Source: Syntrophobacteraceae bacterium (GTDB lineage Bacteria; Desulfobacterota; Syntrophobacteria; Syntrophobacterales; Syntrophobacteraceae). Taken from it: 64,000 bases of DNA. Below the pieces are notes generated by a model. That model saw only the letters and a list, made by a program, of their open reading frames with translations. It was not told where the DNA came from and ran no database searches. Where the stretch lies: assembly GCA_025453975.1 (NCBI GenBank), contig JALOPI010000013.1, positions 1 through 64,000 of the forward strand. The letters are read 5' to 3'. Shown here piece by piece: positions 52,688 through 61,880 of the stretch (position 1 is the stretch's first letter; each line of letters opens with the position of its first letter). The position numbers and the translations under genes were made by a program.

Positions 52688-53962
52688 TCAAAACTTATAG
52701 ATCAGGTTCACATTCACAACGTTGACGTTATTGGTGCTATAGTCTCCTATGAGATTTCCTCTAAGGAATCCCTCCTTCTTGATATCGGCGGATCCAAGGT
52801 CGATGAATTCATAGGCGAGCCCTACCGTGAGATTCTGGCTCCAGTCGTATTGAACGCCTGCCGCGTATCGCAGGTTTCTGTCAAACGGCATGTCGGGTGA
52901 GCGATTCGATTCATCACTAGGGGAACTGTCATAGGCAATCCCCGCCGACAGAAGCCATGGCTCCCTCACTCTATACTGGGCTCCCATGGCCAAATGCCAC
53001 GTATCCTTGAATTCGAGATCGTTGTTGAACGTTCTTGTCCTTTCCGGGTCGACGCTCAATGATATGTCGACATTGCCAAACTGGCTCCAGTCCTGCCAAC
53101 CCAGGTTGCCCATGATGGCAAGCTTATCCGTGATCTGCTGATAGGCACTCACCATGATCCACTGCGGGATGGTGAAGTCCATTCCGACGCTGGCGCCGTT
53201 CAAGCCCAGTCTTGTGAGGATCCCGCCCAAAACCGGCCCCACCCCGTCCAGCTCGGGCACATCGCTGAAGCTCACCTCCACGGGCGAATAGTAGGTGACT
53301 CCGAAGCGCGTTCCTTTCCACGGCTCAATGAGCAGACCGAATCCGCCACCAAACCCAAAATCCTCGTCCTGGTATCTGAGCTGACCATCTGGCTCGGCAA
53401 AGAGGTTGCGGATAGCAGACTCGCTGTCCAATATTGAATATAAAACGTTGAACATGGCTCCCATGGACAGCCAGTCATTCACTTTGTAGGCAACGGAAGG
53501 TGACATGGAGAGCGTCAGAAAATCAGATTTTTCAACATAGTAGCGCCCGACCCAGTCGTCACCGTAATCAACCCCCAAACCGAAATAGGAAAGCAAGCTG
53601 ATTCCCAGCTTAAACCGGTCGGAAACGCTGTGGACGTAGTATCCACTCAATGAAGGAATGACTCCTCCCGCATTTCCCCCATCCGTTCCGCTGAATGTAG
53701 TTCCCGAGCCCGGATTGAATTCTGAGGTGATGATCAAAGGCTGGGCCCCGACGAGCAGCTGAGACCTGTCGAGCCGGGTCATACCGGCCGGGTTGGTAAA
53801 TGCCGTCGAAGCATCGTTAGCCAATGCGGCCCAGCCCGCTGAAGCGGTCCCGGTAAGCGGAGAATTGATTTCATAAAGGATCAGCCCGGCCCCAAAACTG
53901 GCGGTTGAAGAAAACACCAGCACAATGGCCATCGAAAAAACACACCATTTTTTCTTCATCAT
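52688..53962 (-). CDS. FadL/TodX-type outer-membrane channel (OMPP1 family)
   Basis: 424 aa. Signal peptide (MAIVLVFSSTASFGAG), then the family start INSPLTGTASAGWAALANDA and the FTNPAGMTRL motif, and a long series of amphipathic strands ending in the C-terminal aromatic (LIYKF) needed for barrel insertion. These channels admit long-chain fatty acids or other hydrophobic compounds. GGGAGACTG precedes the ATG. Next to a ceramidase-like protein and lipid-type hydrolases. Confidence 0.92.
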   Translation of the reverse strand: MMKKKWCVFSMAIVLVFSSTASFGAGLILYEINSPLTGTASAGWAALANDASTAFTNPAGMTRLDRSQLLVGAQPLIITSEFNPGSGTTFSGTDGGNAGGVIPSLSGYYVHSVSDRFKLGISLLSYFGLGVDYGDDWVGRYYVEKSDFLTLSMSPSVAYKVNDWLSMGAMFNVLYSILDSESAIRNLFAEPDGQLRYQDEDFGFGGGFGLLIEPWKGTRFGVTYYSPVEVSFSDVPELDGVGPVLGGILTRLGLNGASVGMDFTIPQWIMVSAYQQITDKLAIMGNLGWQDWSQFGNVDISLSVDPERTRTFNNDLEFKDTWHLAMGAQYRVREPWLLSAGIAYDSSPSDESNRSPDMPFDRNLRYAAGVQYDWSQNLTVGLAYEFIDLGSADIKKEGFLRGNLIGDYSTNNVNVVNVNLIYKF

Positions 53963-54113
53963 ACATCAGTCTCCCATTGGCAAGAAGTAATGACCGCTGA
54001 ATTCCCGCCAGCATTGCCGAGATTCAATCTCGGTGCGAAAGCGAATCGGCACCTGCTTGAAGCTGCTCCTCAACACTCATCATCCACTCCCAAGGACTGG
54101 AGCGAATCTGCCA

Positions 54114-55595
54114 TCAGCTTCCCCTTCCGGTGCCGGAAATGGCTTGGCGCTCATTGGCGTCATCCATCCATCCCAAAGCGCGGCTCTCAACAAAATCGTA
54201 GAGAGGATTGTACCTCAACCGCAGCAGCCATTCCGAGGAAATCCTCAGCAATCCGCGCTCACCTCGAATCGCCATTTGCCCTAGAAAGAGAACCTTGTCG
54301 TCTTCAGGGAGCCTCTGCCCGTAAAGGGGGTCATCCGGCGGAATAGGGAGGGCGACATGGGACAGGGATATCACCTCGGCCGGCCAGGACAGATCGAGAC
54401 GTTTGATCTCTGGAGCGACCGTTGACAAAGGAGCCTTGCGGCGGGCAATGACCTGGCGACTCTTGGGGCTCTCGTTGGTGACCAGCGTGAGCGTGAACGG
54501 CAGGTTTCCCTCGGCCATCAGCCGATCGGACAAAAGGCCCGGGTCGTCGATCAGCAAGGTCGTCTTCGCGGCGAATCGATTGATGTCGAACAAAACGAGC
54601 TCATGGCCGTCTGGCCCCAGGTGCTTAAGGAAACTGTCGACCACGGCATCTGTCGAAACCGTTGCATCGATGGCGGATTTGAAGACCAGAGTCGGTGGGA
54701 AGCCTCCGATGGGGCCAGGCCGTCCTTTATCGACGATGCGCCTGGACACGTCGCGTGTCAAGCGATCGACCTGTGTGCCTGCATTGGTTGCGAAAGAATT
54801 ATATTTGTATGGATCGAATTCAGGCGTGATGGATAGCCAGGCCAGGCGAGCCAGCCCAGGCACCATGGACAGACCGTCCATGAGACCCGCCAGTCTGGCG
54901 GCCGGGTGGAGGCCGACAGCCGGAGAAATCAGCACCAGGCTGGCGGGTAAAGGCGAGACTTTTCCTTCAAGCGCATCGAGGGTGAAATTCAAAGCCAAGG
55001 GGGCCCCGGTCGAATAGCCCACCATGTGGATCGGTTTCTGTCCCACTTTGGATGCGAGGTGTTCAAAACCGAGCCGCACCGCGGCGGCCATGTCCTCCCA
55101 TGTAACGTTCAGCAGCCCCGATGGCGCCGTTCCGTGACCGGGCAAACGCAGCCCAATGACCCAATAATTGCGTCGGTTGAGCGCCGCGCCCAGGGCTCGA
55201 AGGCTGTAGGGTGAATCCGACATGCCGTGCAGCAACAGGGCGCCACCGGCAGGTGAATCGGATGACAGCTCGAAGCTGCGGTTCCAGTTGGGGCTGCGAC
55301 GCTGCGGGTCGGCCGAGCTGCCGGAGCTGTAGCGGACGAGCGCATATGCAGGGCCCGATCCAATGCGCGGGTAGACTTGCTCTTCCAATTGGGCAAACAA
55401 CTTGTCTTCCAGTTGCTTGTAGTCGTCAAAGGTTCGGATTTTATCCACTTTTTCTGCCGTAAATTCCGCCGTCAGCTTTTCGGTATGCCAGGGCTCGAGG
55501 GAGGGTCCTCCGCATCCGCCCAAAGACAAGAGCACCGCAACCCCCATACAGCCGAACAGACCCCGGACCAGACACCGACTATTCCGTCCAATCAT
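54114..55595 (-). CDS. Alpha/beta hydrolase lipoprotein
   Basis: 493 aa, larger than most esterases. Lipobox LSLGGC, then ALLLHGMSDSPYSLRALG (oxyanion region), nucleophile elbow HMVGYSTGAPLALNFTL with the Ser of GYSTG, and a further roughly 250 residues with an acid in KSAIDATVSTDAV and likely His later. Resembles exported carboxylesterase/lipase-type enzymes. AAGGAGCG precedes the ATG. Confidence 0.85.
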   Translation of the reverse strand: MIGRNSRCLVRGLFGCMGVAVLLSLGGCGGPSLEPWHTEKLTAEFTAEKVDKIRTFDDYKQLEDKLFAQLEEQVYPRIGSGPAYALVRYSSGSSADPQRRSPNWNRSFELSSDSPAGGALLLHGMSDSPYSLRALGAALNRRNYWVIGLRLPGHGTAPSGLLNVTWEDMAAAVRLGFEHLASKVGQKPIHMVGYSTGAPLALNFTLDALEGKVSPLPASLVLISPAVGLHPAARLAGLMDGLSMVPGLARLAWLSITPEFDPYKYNSFATNAGTQVDRLTRDVSRRIVDKGRPGPIGGFPPTLVFKSAIDATVSTDAVVDSFLKHLGPDGHELVLFDINRFAAKTTLLIDDPGLLSDRLMAEGNLPFTLTLVTNESPKSRQVIARRKAPLSTVAPEIKRLDLSWPAEVISLSHVALPIPPDDPLYGQRLPEDDKVLFLGQMAIRGERGLLRISSEWLLRLRYNPLYDFVESRALGWMDDANERQAISGTGRGS

Positions 55596-55693
55596 GCGGA
55601 CACGCTCCTTCCACGCCGGTCGGAAGTCTGATCAGCAGGATTGCAAGCCCCTCAGGGACTGCTGGTGATGATGCGGATAGCCTGCTCAGTGAA

Positions 55694-56887
55694 TCACCGC
55701 CCTCGGGTCAGCACCCGGTATACGGCGCCAGTTGGCGTGGTTATCCGATATTCAGGTCGGCTGCTGGGGACATCGACATTGACCAGCCGCAGATACAGGT
55801 CATCGAAAAACTGAGGTGTTTCCAGGCTGAAATTATGGAAATTGCGGGTCCGATTGACCGGCGTCACGTCCACCAGAGTGACCAGTTCTTCACCCGGCTG
55901 CATCCATTCGAAAACCTTGGCCGCCGCCTCGAGCTGGTCCGGATTCCGTGGATTCAATGTGCTCTCGCCCAAGCGCCTGGCTCGGTTCAGAATGCGACTC
56001 ATCAACAAGGCGCGGTCATTGGAGGACACATACACCGTGAGATTCCTGGACAGAGCGGCGATCTCCCGTTTGAACTGATCGTTAAACTCATCTTTATCGA
56101 TATCCGGCGCCGTCAGCACGACTTTTTCGATCTCGGCGCCCGCGTCGGCCAGACCGGCATCGCGGTAAAGAATGTGGAAAGCGTGAGCGACCACCTGCGC
56201 GCCCATGCTGTTGGCAACCAGCCACAATCTTCCCGGTTCAGCCCGCTGGATGACCAGTGCCAGGATCGAGGCCAGCTCGGCCCCGGACTCGGTGGCAACC
56301 CTCTGGGCTCGCCGGTACCCCTGCAGTGTCGATCCCTGATTGCCCGGCCAGTCGAAAACCAGCACCGGGGTGTCGATGTCCAGGACATGGCTCAGAAACG
56401 CGGTCTTGCGCAGTGCGGAGGGGAACCCCTCCCTGAATCCGTTCACATTGACGAGGAGCGAGCGCAGCGGGGAGGCTTCGACCTGCTGTCGGAGCTGCGA
56501 AATGAATTCGTCCCGGCCAAGCGATTGGACCTGCTGGAGCTTTATCTCCCTGTTCTGGAACCAGTCGGTCGGGTTGATGATCATGCCGATGCCCAAAGTG
56601 GGCTCAATCATGGTATCAAAAAAACCGAGCTTGAGCGTCTCCTCCCGCTGATTGCCGAAGCATTCCGCCAGCGGTCCATTCTGGCATTCCAGGCTGCGGT
56701 TGGTGGCAAAAAAGAACCGATATGAATTTTGCTCCCCCAGCCTCGTCACCAGCATTCGGCGGAACTGAAAAGCCTCGGCCCTTTCCAGAGCCAGGCGTGT
56801 TGGGCGGTAGAAAAAGAGCGCCAGTCCCACGAGAAGGAGCGCGACCAAAGCCGCGCCGATCCATAGTAGACGTTTGAAACGAATCAT
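55694..56887 (-). CDS. DUF900-type alpha/beta hydrolase, membrane anchored
   Basis: 397 aa. N-terminal membrane anchor (LLWIGAALVALLLVGLALFF), then the DUF900 fold: YRFFFATNRSLE, VLVFDWPGNQGSTLQGYRRA, nucleophile LVANSMGAQVVAHAF (Ser in NSMGA) and Asp in LTAPDIDKDEF. Probably a periplasmic esterase of unknown substrate. GAGGGC precedes the ATG; 98 bases upstream of the previous hydrolase gene on the same strand. Confidence 0.85.
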   Translation of the reverse strand: MIRFKRLLWIGAALVALLLVGLALFFYRPTRLALERAEAFQFRRMLVTRLGEQNSYRFFFATNRSLECQNGPLAECFGNQREETLKLGFFDTMIEPTLGIGMIINPTDWFQNREIKLQQVQSLGRDEFISQLRQQVEASPLRSLLVNVNGFREGFPSALRKTAFLSHVLDIDTPVLVFDWPGNQGSTLQGYRRAQRVATESGAELASILALVIQRAEPGRLWLVANSMGAQVVAHAFHILYRDAGLADAGAEIEKVVLTAPDIDKDEFNDQFKREIAALSRNLTVYVSSNDRALLMSRILNRARRLGESTLNPRNPDQLEAAAKVFEWMQPGEELVTLVDVTPVNRTRNFHNFSLETPQFFDDLYLRLVNVDVPSSRPEYRITTPTGAVYRVLTRGR

Positions 56888-56940
56888 GATGCCCTCTGAA
56901 CCCTTTCAAACCTTCCAGCACCTCAACTCATCTCTATCCA

Positions 56941-57870
56941 CTAACCGCGACCCGTCGGGAACAGAATCTGAATCGTGAACCGAACCGACCACTCGGGGCC
57001 GATGATGTCGGGTTTCACGACGCTATAGAACCCCTGTAATGAAGCGTTTATGGGCTGTCTGCCCAGGCGAAGCACACGCCCGAGCCCGCCGCCCAGCGGC
57101 ACCGTCCAGGTGTCGTCGCTGTCGTCCGCTTTCCAATTGGCGGTGATGACGGGGGAGCTGGACAGGTACCAGCCGTGATCGAGATTGTAGTTCACGAAGG
57201 GCTGCCAGGTGAACAGATTCACGCTATCATCCCCCGTGAAGGACCACACATTGCTGAACAATGAACCGATCACCCATCGCCCACGCATGGTCAGGAACAC
57301 CGCGGACGGCCCCGCACCCCACTCACCGACCCCCACACGATCGTCCGTGGAGGTGGGCAGCAATATCGCCGGACCCGCTCCCCAAAGCCAGCTGCCGAGC
57401 CAAAGATTCCGGTCCTTGGGCGAGAAGAATGCCGAGAACAGGGTGTCACTCAGACCGAGCTCCCGGTCATCACCGGGCCGAAACGCGGGCTGAGAGACCA
57501 CGGGCACAATGGTGCGGGTGACCATGAGCCACTTCTCGGTCACATCTATGGGAACGACGGGCTGAATATTCAAGACATTCTGCGTTTTATCCAGGGGACC
57601 AAAGTTGAAATTGGTATTGTTCTGGAATGGAAGACTGATCATGTCAGCAATGGGATTTTGCACCGCGCGGGCCAGATCCCCTTCCTCGTCCTCACCCTCC
57701 TTAAAGATACCGTCGCCAAGATAGCCTTCATAACCTTCCCTGTACTTCTCATAGCCGGGTGCCTTATCCGCCCTTGCAGTCACCGTGGCCCCCAACAGGA
57801 CGACGATGATCCAGAGAGCAGCCATACGGTACATGCCAACAACCTTCAACCCGCAACGGGTATTGTCCAT
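56941..57870 (-). CDS. Neuromedin-U-type outer-membrane beta-barrel protein
   Basis: 309 aa from ATG 57870 (GAGG 8 bases upstream). A signal peptide (AALWIIVVLLGATVTARA), an acidic segment, then the recognisable NPIADMISLPFQNNTNF, LNIQPVVPIDVTEKW and the alternating strands of the family loosely annotated as neuromedin-U or transporter. It resembles a pore or porin. Substrate unknown. Confidence 0.8.
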   Translation of the reverse strand: MDNTRCGLKVVGMYRMAALWIIVVLLGATVTARADKAPGYEKYREGYEGYLGDGIFKEGEDEEGDLARAVQNPIADMISLPFQNNTNFNFGPLDKTQNVLNIQPVVPIDVTEKWLMVTRTIVPVVSQPAFRPGDDRELGLSDTLFSAFFSPKDRNLWLGSWLWGAGPAILLPTSTDDRVGVGEWGAGPSAVFLTMRGRWVIGSLFSNVWSFTGDDSVNLFTWQPFVNYNLDHGWYLSSSPVITANWKADDSDDTWTVPLGGGLGRVLRLGRQPINASLQGFYSVVKPDIIGPEWSVRFTIQILFPTGRG

Positions 57871-57970
57871 TCGTTGATCCTCGTCGTGCTTTTCCAGGGA
57901 TCCATCAACACAGCCTGTCGGCCAGCAGTCCGCATCTGCAAGCGCACATGCCGAGATCAAAACCGCGAGC

Positions 57971-58456
57971 TTATCGCGGATTTAGAATGATCACCAAGAA
58001 ACCGTAGATCCCCATCAACAGCAGCAGGGTAGCGACGACCAGACCCAGAGGCCAGGGCTCGACGCGAGGGTAGCCGCTTTTCCGGAACCGCTGCTCGATC
58101 TTCAGGTGCTGGAGTATGGCCGCGAGCAGCCCCAGCACGCCCAACACGATGAAGCCTCCGCCGAAGATCTTGGCGGTGTAGTAGCGATCGGGGTCCCTGC
58201 CGAGCTCTTGCAGGTACTCCAGGGCCCTGCCAATGCCGAAGCCAAAGCCGATCAGGGAGAGTGAGGTTCGGATCCATGCGATGAGAGTACGGTCATTGGC
58301 CCAGTGGGTCCGGTCAGCGGCCATGGCGGTGCGATGGTGCGCCAGCTCAGTGCGCTCTCGGGCCAGGTCGGTGGTCGTGCTGGCTTCCTGTGTTTTCCGC
58401 TGGGCCGATTCGGTGATCGTAGCGGGCTCCTGCACATCCGGTCTCATTTCAATCAT
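57971..58456 (-). CDS. DUF202 (YidH-type) membrane protein
   Basis: 161 aa. A 45-residue charged N-terminus (ARERTELAHHRTAMAADRT), then the DUF202 core DRTLIAWIRTSLSLIGFGFG and three hydrophobic segments, ending with FLVIILNPR. Role unknown; often seen among stress-related membrane genes. Follows the HdeD-like peptide by 3 bases. Confidence 0.85.
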   Translation of the reverse strand: MIEMRPDVQEPATITESAQRKTQEASTTTDLARERTELAHHRTAMAADRTHWANDRTLIAWIRTSLSLIGFGFGIGRALEYLQELGRDPDRYYTAKIFGGGFIVLGVLGLLAAILQHLKIEQRFRKSGYPRVEPWPLGLVVATLLLLMGIYGFLVIILNPR

Positions 58457-58459
58457 CGC

Positions 58460-58561
58460 TCACTTTCTCATCAGATGGACGAGTGCAAACGCACCGGCCA
58501 GCATCATCAAGCTGCCCTGCACGATGAAAAAGATCCAATGGCGTTTGACTGCCTCCCGCAT
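58460..58561 (-). CDS. 33-residue HdeD-like membrane peptide
   Basis: 33 codons, too short for most gene finders. KRHWIFFIVQGSLMMLAGAF resembles the first helix of the HdeD/DUF308 acid-stress family, whose members have about six helices. It may be the remnant of a deleted hdeD-like gene or a real small membrane protein. No strong ribosome site. It lies 3 bases before the DUF202 start, so coupling is possible. Confidence 0.4.
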   Translation of the reverse strand: MREAVKRHWIFFIVQGSLMMLAGAFALVHLMRK

Positions 58562-58608
58562 GGCTTAGCGCATCACTTGAGATGAGGCACCCAGCGATAT
58601 TCCATCGT

Positions 58609-59481
58609 TCATGCGGCCTCCGGCAATGTCAGCCGGCGTTTGCTCCAGACCGAGTATGGAACGGCCAGGAGCGCCCCCAGGACCATATAGCTCAAAAGCG
58701 TGGGTACAAACTGCTTTCCGTAACCGGACAGATTCGCGATGTACAAGGCAAGACCCATATTGCGCGCGATGCCGGCGATGGCGAGAACGGAGCGCCGCGC
58801 CTGCGGTGGACCGCTCAGCAGGTGACCGATGGCCAGGGAAGCCCCCCCCATGGTGATGATCACGAAGGTGGGCAGTACCCCCAACCACAGCATTGCCCGA
58901 AGATTGGGCTCAGCAACAAGAAGAGCGATCAGTAACAAAACCAATAGAATCAGCAAAACATTCGAGATGACCCGCACTGGCCTGGCAATGCGCGCGGCGA
59001 GACCCGGCGCAAGGCGTTGGATGAGCAGCCCGATGATCACGGGCAAAAAGGTGACCTGGCCGACCTGCGCGGCCACATTGAAGGCGGTCACCCGTCCGGA
59101 GATCAGCTCCCAGACCAGGCCAAACGTCACCAGGATGAGCGGCGTAACCAGGATCGCCAGCAAGGCCAGCGTCAGCTGCAGACTGGCGGCATAGTCCGGA
59201 TCCCCCCCGGCCATCTCGGTTCGTTTATACATGAGCGGGGGGCCCGGCGCGGCCGCCAATACCGCCAGCCCGGTGGCGACGGCAGGCGGCAGGTCAAATA
59301 GCCGCAGCAATAGACCGACCACAACAGGAACCAGCACGATCACTGCCAGCAAGGAACGTAACAGCAATGCGGGGCGACTCCACAGAAAGGTAAGTTGCTC
59401 AAAAGAGTGGTTGAGCCCGATGGCGAACATGAGGCTAAAGATGGTCAGCGTTATGAAGCCGAGGATAATCACATTGTCCAT
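58609..59481 (-). CDS. Bile acid:sodium symporter (BASS) family transporter
   Basis: 290 aa from ATG 59481 (GGAG 10 bases upstream). About nine to ten hydrophobic segments with the BASS fold marks (ATGLAVLAAAPGPPLMYKRT, VLAIAGIARNMGLALYIANL). Members import organic acids or bile-acid-like anions with Na+; the substrate here is unknown. Related in fold to ACR3, though sequence suggests the SbtA/ASBT-like side. Confidence 0.85.
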   Translation of the reverse strand: MDNVIILGFITLTIFSLMFAIGLNHSFEQLTFLWSRPALLLRSLLAVIVLVPVVVGLLLRLFDLPPAVATGLAVLAAAPGPPLMYKRTEMAGGDPDYAASLQLTLALLAILVTPLILVTFGLVWELISGRVTAFNVAAQVGQVTFLPVIIGLLIQRLAPGLAARIARPVRVISNVLLILLVLLLIALLVAEPNLRAMLWLGVLPTFVIITMGGASLAIGHLLSGPPQARRSVLAIAGIARNMGLALYIANLSGYGKQFVPTLLSYMVLGALLAVPYSVWSKRRLTLPEAA

Positions 59482-59563
59482 TACTGCAACGCTCCTGGTC
59501 TGGGTCACCCTTCAAGAAGCTCAAGTTCTTGTTCGGAATCCGAACAGGCCTTTTACGCCACGC

Positions 59564-59917
59564 CTACTCACCCGCGGGACGAGGAGAACCCTGCCAGGGC
59601 CAGCGACCTGAAACTTCCAGTTCCAAAACAAAGTGCAAAAATGTCCGGATGAGCAACAGCAACCCGAGCATCCCGAGCGTTTCGAAGCTCAGCTCCATGG
59701 TAATGGTGAGGATGATATCGGCAGCCACCAGCAGGTCAAGTGCCAGCAACAGCGCGTGGCCAAAGTCCTTACGGAGCTCCCGAAAGGCTTCATGCTTGTC
59801 CGTCACCTGGAATATCCGCTTGATGAAACCGACCATCGAGACGATGAACCCCAAGATCAATACGGCGACACCAACCGCCTCGAAAGCAACCACTGCCATC
59901 TTGAAGAGCTCCGCCAT
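59564..59917 (-). CDS. DUF1622 membrane protein
   Basis: 117 aa from ATG 59917 (GAGGAATAC upstream). Three hydrophobic segments and the family's basic/acidic loop (DKHEAFRELRKDFGHALLLA). Function unknown; frequently co-located with DUF1269 and similar stress genes. Confidence 0.8.
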   Translation of the reverse strand: MAELFKMAVVAFEAVGVAVLILGFIVSMVGFIKRIFQVTDKHEAFRELRKDFGHALLLALDLLVAADIILTITMELSFETLGMLGLLLLIRTFLHFVLELEVSGRWPWQGSPRPAGE

Positions 59918-60014
59918 GTATTCCTCAATCCTGTCCGCCAGAGCGCAGAGTGCTGCCAAGCCGTATCATTCTGAGTTTTACCGCTGTCCGCTCTCCAATT
60001 GGTATTTCACTCAA

Positions 60015-60503
60015 TCAGCCTTCAAGGATTTTGCGCAGATCTTCCTCAGCTTCCACCGTCAACGAGGTCTGAAGTACTTTCCCCTTGAAACCTTTCTCCT
60101 TCAGCCGTTCGAGGACCTTTTCGCCGGTCACCGCGCGAACCAGGATAAAGAGGGCGGAGGTCCCATCTTTCAAGTCCGCCGCCAGTTCTTTCATGAAGTC
60201 GTCGTTGATCCCGACGTCCCGCAATTTGCCCGCCAGCGCACCGGTACCGGTCCCTACAGCCCAGCCAAGAATCGGGTTGAGGAACATCATGCCGATGAGC
60301 AAACCCCACATCGAGCCATGCACCGCTCCCGCGGCGGTCAAGTTGAAGGCCTGGTGCAGCTTGATCTTGCCTTTTTCATCCTTGGTGACCACCACGACGT
60401 CGTCCATCTCGATCAAATACTCTTTCTGCAACTTGGCAAGCTCGGTACGCATTTCAAAAGCCGCCACCTGATCGTCGAACTCAATCACGACTAGCTTACT
60501 CAT
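60015..60503 (-). CDS. DUF1269 membrane protein
   Basis: 162 aa. Starts MSKLVVIEFDDQVAAFEMRT, then a short Gly-rich membrane segment (GSMWGLLIGMMFLNPILGWA plus GTGTGALAGKL), then a ferredoxin-like C-terminal half. This matches DUF1269. Role unknown. GGAGGGAG precedes the ATG. Confidence 0.85.
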   Translation of the reverse strand: MSKLVVIEFDDQVAAFEMRTELAKLQKEYLIEMDDVVVVTKDEKGKIKLHQAFNLTAAGAVHGSMWGLLIGMMFLNPILGWAVGTGTGALAGKLRDVGINDDFMKELAADLKDGTSALFILVRAVTGEKVLERLKEKGFKGKVLQTSLTVEAEEDLRKILEG

Positions 60504-60538
60504 GGGTCAGACTCCCTCCTTACTTCTGTAAGACTACG

Positions 60539-60973
60539 TTATTGGGTGGTACACACACCAAACGCAACATCGCCGACAAGGTCCCCAGAGGCGGTCAGCA
60601 CCATTTGGCCCGTATCCTCCATAATGGCGATCGTCCAGCCAAACCCGTCCCTGATGTCATCCCCCCCTTGTTCCGCGCCCTGAAGCATCAGCTTGCCATC
60701 AACATTCTTGGCCTGATCTATTTGACTCTTCCGGGTCTCATGTCCTGCTGTCTTGCTTTGAATGGTCTTCTTGGCGACATCGATCCACAGAAGCCTCGGC
60801 AGGTTGATGGCCTCGGCGGCGACCTCCTTACACTTTTCCCCAGCAAGGCACTCCGTGACCTCGGCCACAGTGCAAAGCAAGGGTTGCGACCCGTCGAAAT
60901 CGCCGGCTGCCGCCAAGGTGGGCGCGAATGAGGTCCAGCATAGGAGCAAAATGATAGCAGCTCTTCTATTCAT
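60539..60973 (-). CDS. Secreted hypothetical protein
   Basis: 144 aa. Signal peptide (AAIILLLCWTSFAPTLAAAG), then a mature domain with paired Cys (LLCTVAEVTECLAGEKC) and a C-terminal beta-strand pattern (GWTIAIMEDTGQMVLTASGD). I recognise a conserved-looking exported domain but no named family. GGAGAAACTGGG precedes the ATG. Confidence 0.7.
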   Translation of the reverse strand: MNRRAAIILLLCWTSFAPTLAAAGDFDGSQPLLCTVAEVTECLAGEKCKEVAAEAINLPRLLWIDVAKKTIQSKTAGHETRKSQIDQAKNVDGKLMLQGAEQGGDDIRDGFGWTIAIMEDTGQMVLTASGDLVGDVAFGVCTTQ

Positions 60974-61004
60974 CCCAGTTTCTCCAATTTAAGGAATATC
61001 GAGA

Positions 61005-61496
61005 TCAATTCACCCTGTACCCTTTGCCCTCCAGACAGGTTCTATAAGCGCGGTTGAACCGGTCACGGTCCTGAGACTGCTGGGCCGCCTGCTGCCGCGC
61101 CCATTGTTGCTGGGATTGTTCCTCTCTCATGATCTGGTCCGATCTCCTCATGGCGCCCAGCAGCGCTCCTGTGCCGGCGCCGATGGCCGCGCCTCTTCCG
61201 GCATCCCCTGCGATCGCCCCTCCAACCGCTCCAACCGCCGCACCGCGGGCACCGCCCCGCACTAGTCCGCCCTGGGGCACCTCCCTGGAGGGCGGGGGCG
61301 AAGTGGCCCTGGGTGCCGCCATGGGATCAAATCCCGTCTGCTGCCGGGCCCAAACTTGACAATCCGCCTTGTCCCTTTGCATCTGCTGATCGCTTTGCCC
61401 CTGGCTGGGAAAAACGAAGAAATCCTGTGCCGGTACAAGCTGGGCAAATGAAAACAGGACTAAAAAAATGGTGGGGATGGACAACATCGACTTCAT
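61005..61496 (-). CDS. Glycine-zipper exported protein
   Basis: 163 aa. Signal peptide (FLVLFSFAQLVPAQ), a DKADCQVWARQQTGFDP segment typical of YMGG-like proteins, then the Gly-zipper (GGARGAAVGAVGGAIAGDAG), and a Gln/Arg-rich C-terminus with a Cys (YRTCLEGKGY). An outer-membrane-associated or periplasmic protein of unknown function. Confidence 0.8.
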   Translation of the reverse strand: MKSMLSIPTIFLVLFSFAQLVPAQDFFVFPSQGQSDQQMQRDKADCQVWARQQTGFDPMAAPRATSPPPSREVPQGGLVRGGARGAAVGAVGGAIAGDAGRGAAIGAGTGALLGAMRRSDQIMREEQSQQQWARQQAAQQSQDRDRFNRAYRTCLEGKGYRVN

Positions 61497-61546
61497 AATT
61501 GAATCCTTTCCTCACATGAGAGCATTCACTTCATTCAACGTCTCCA

Positions 61547-61849
61547 CTAACACTGCAATGCCAATGACTCGGAAACCGTGTTGATCATGATTTGAGGAGG
61601 ACTGATCAGAAGGCTGCTGGTCCCCTTCAACACGGCAAACGGGTCTGAGCACAAATATTTATCCAGCGCTTCCCGGCTCATCCATTGATGAAGGAGAGTG
61701 AAGCTGTTCTCGTGCTGGATGTCTCGGAGGACGTGAAAGCTCAAACAGCCTTTTTCGTTTCGCGTAGGCTCGGTCAGTGCGAGCAGTGTTTGTTTGAGCT
61801 CCAAGCACTTTTCAGGAAGGGCTTTCATCTTTATGATGGCAATAATCAT
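61547..61849 (-). CDS. Antibiotic biosynthesis monooxygenase (ABM) domain protein
   Basis: 100 aa from ATG 61849 (GAGG upstream). One dimeric alpha/beta barrel (MIIAIIKMKALPEKCLELKQ, GCLSFHVLRDIQHENSFTLL, HQWMSREALDKYL). YgiN-like quinol monooxygenases share this fold. Cytoplasmic. Confidence 0.8.
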   Translation of the reverse strand: MIIAIIKMKALPEKCLELKQTLLALTEPTRNEKGCLSFHVLRDIQHENSFTLLHQWMSREALDKYLCSDPFAVLKGTSSLLISPPQIMINTVSESLALQC

Positions 61850-61880
61850 AAGCACCTCGCTGCACCCACAAAGAGAGATT

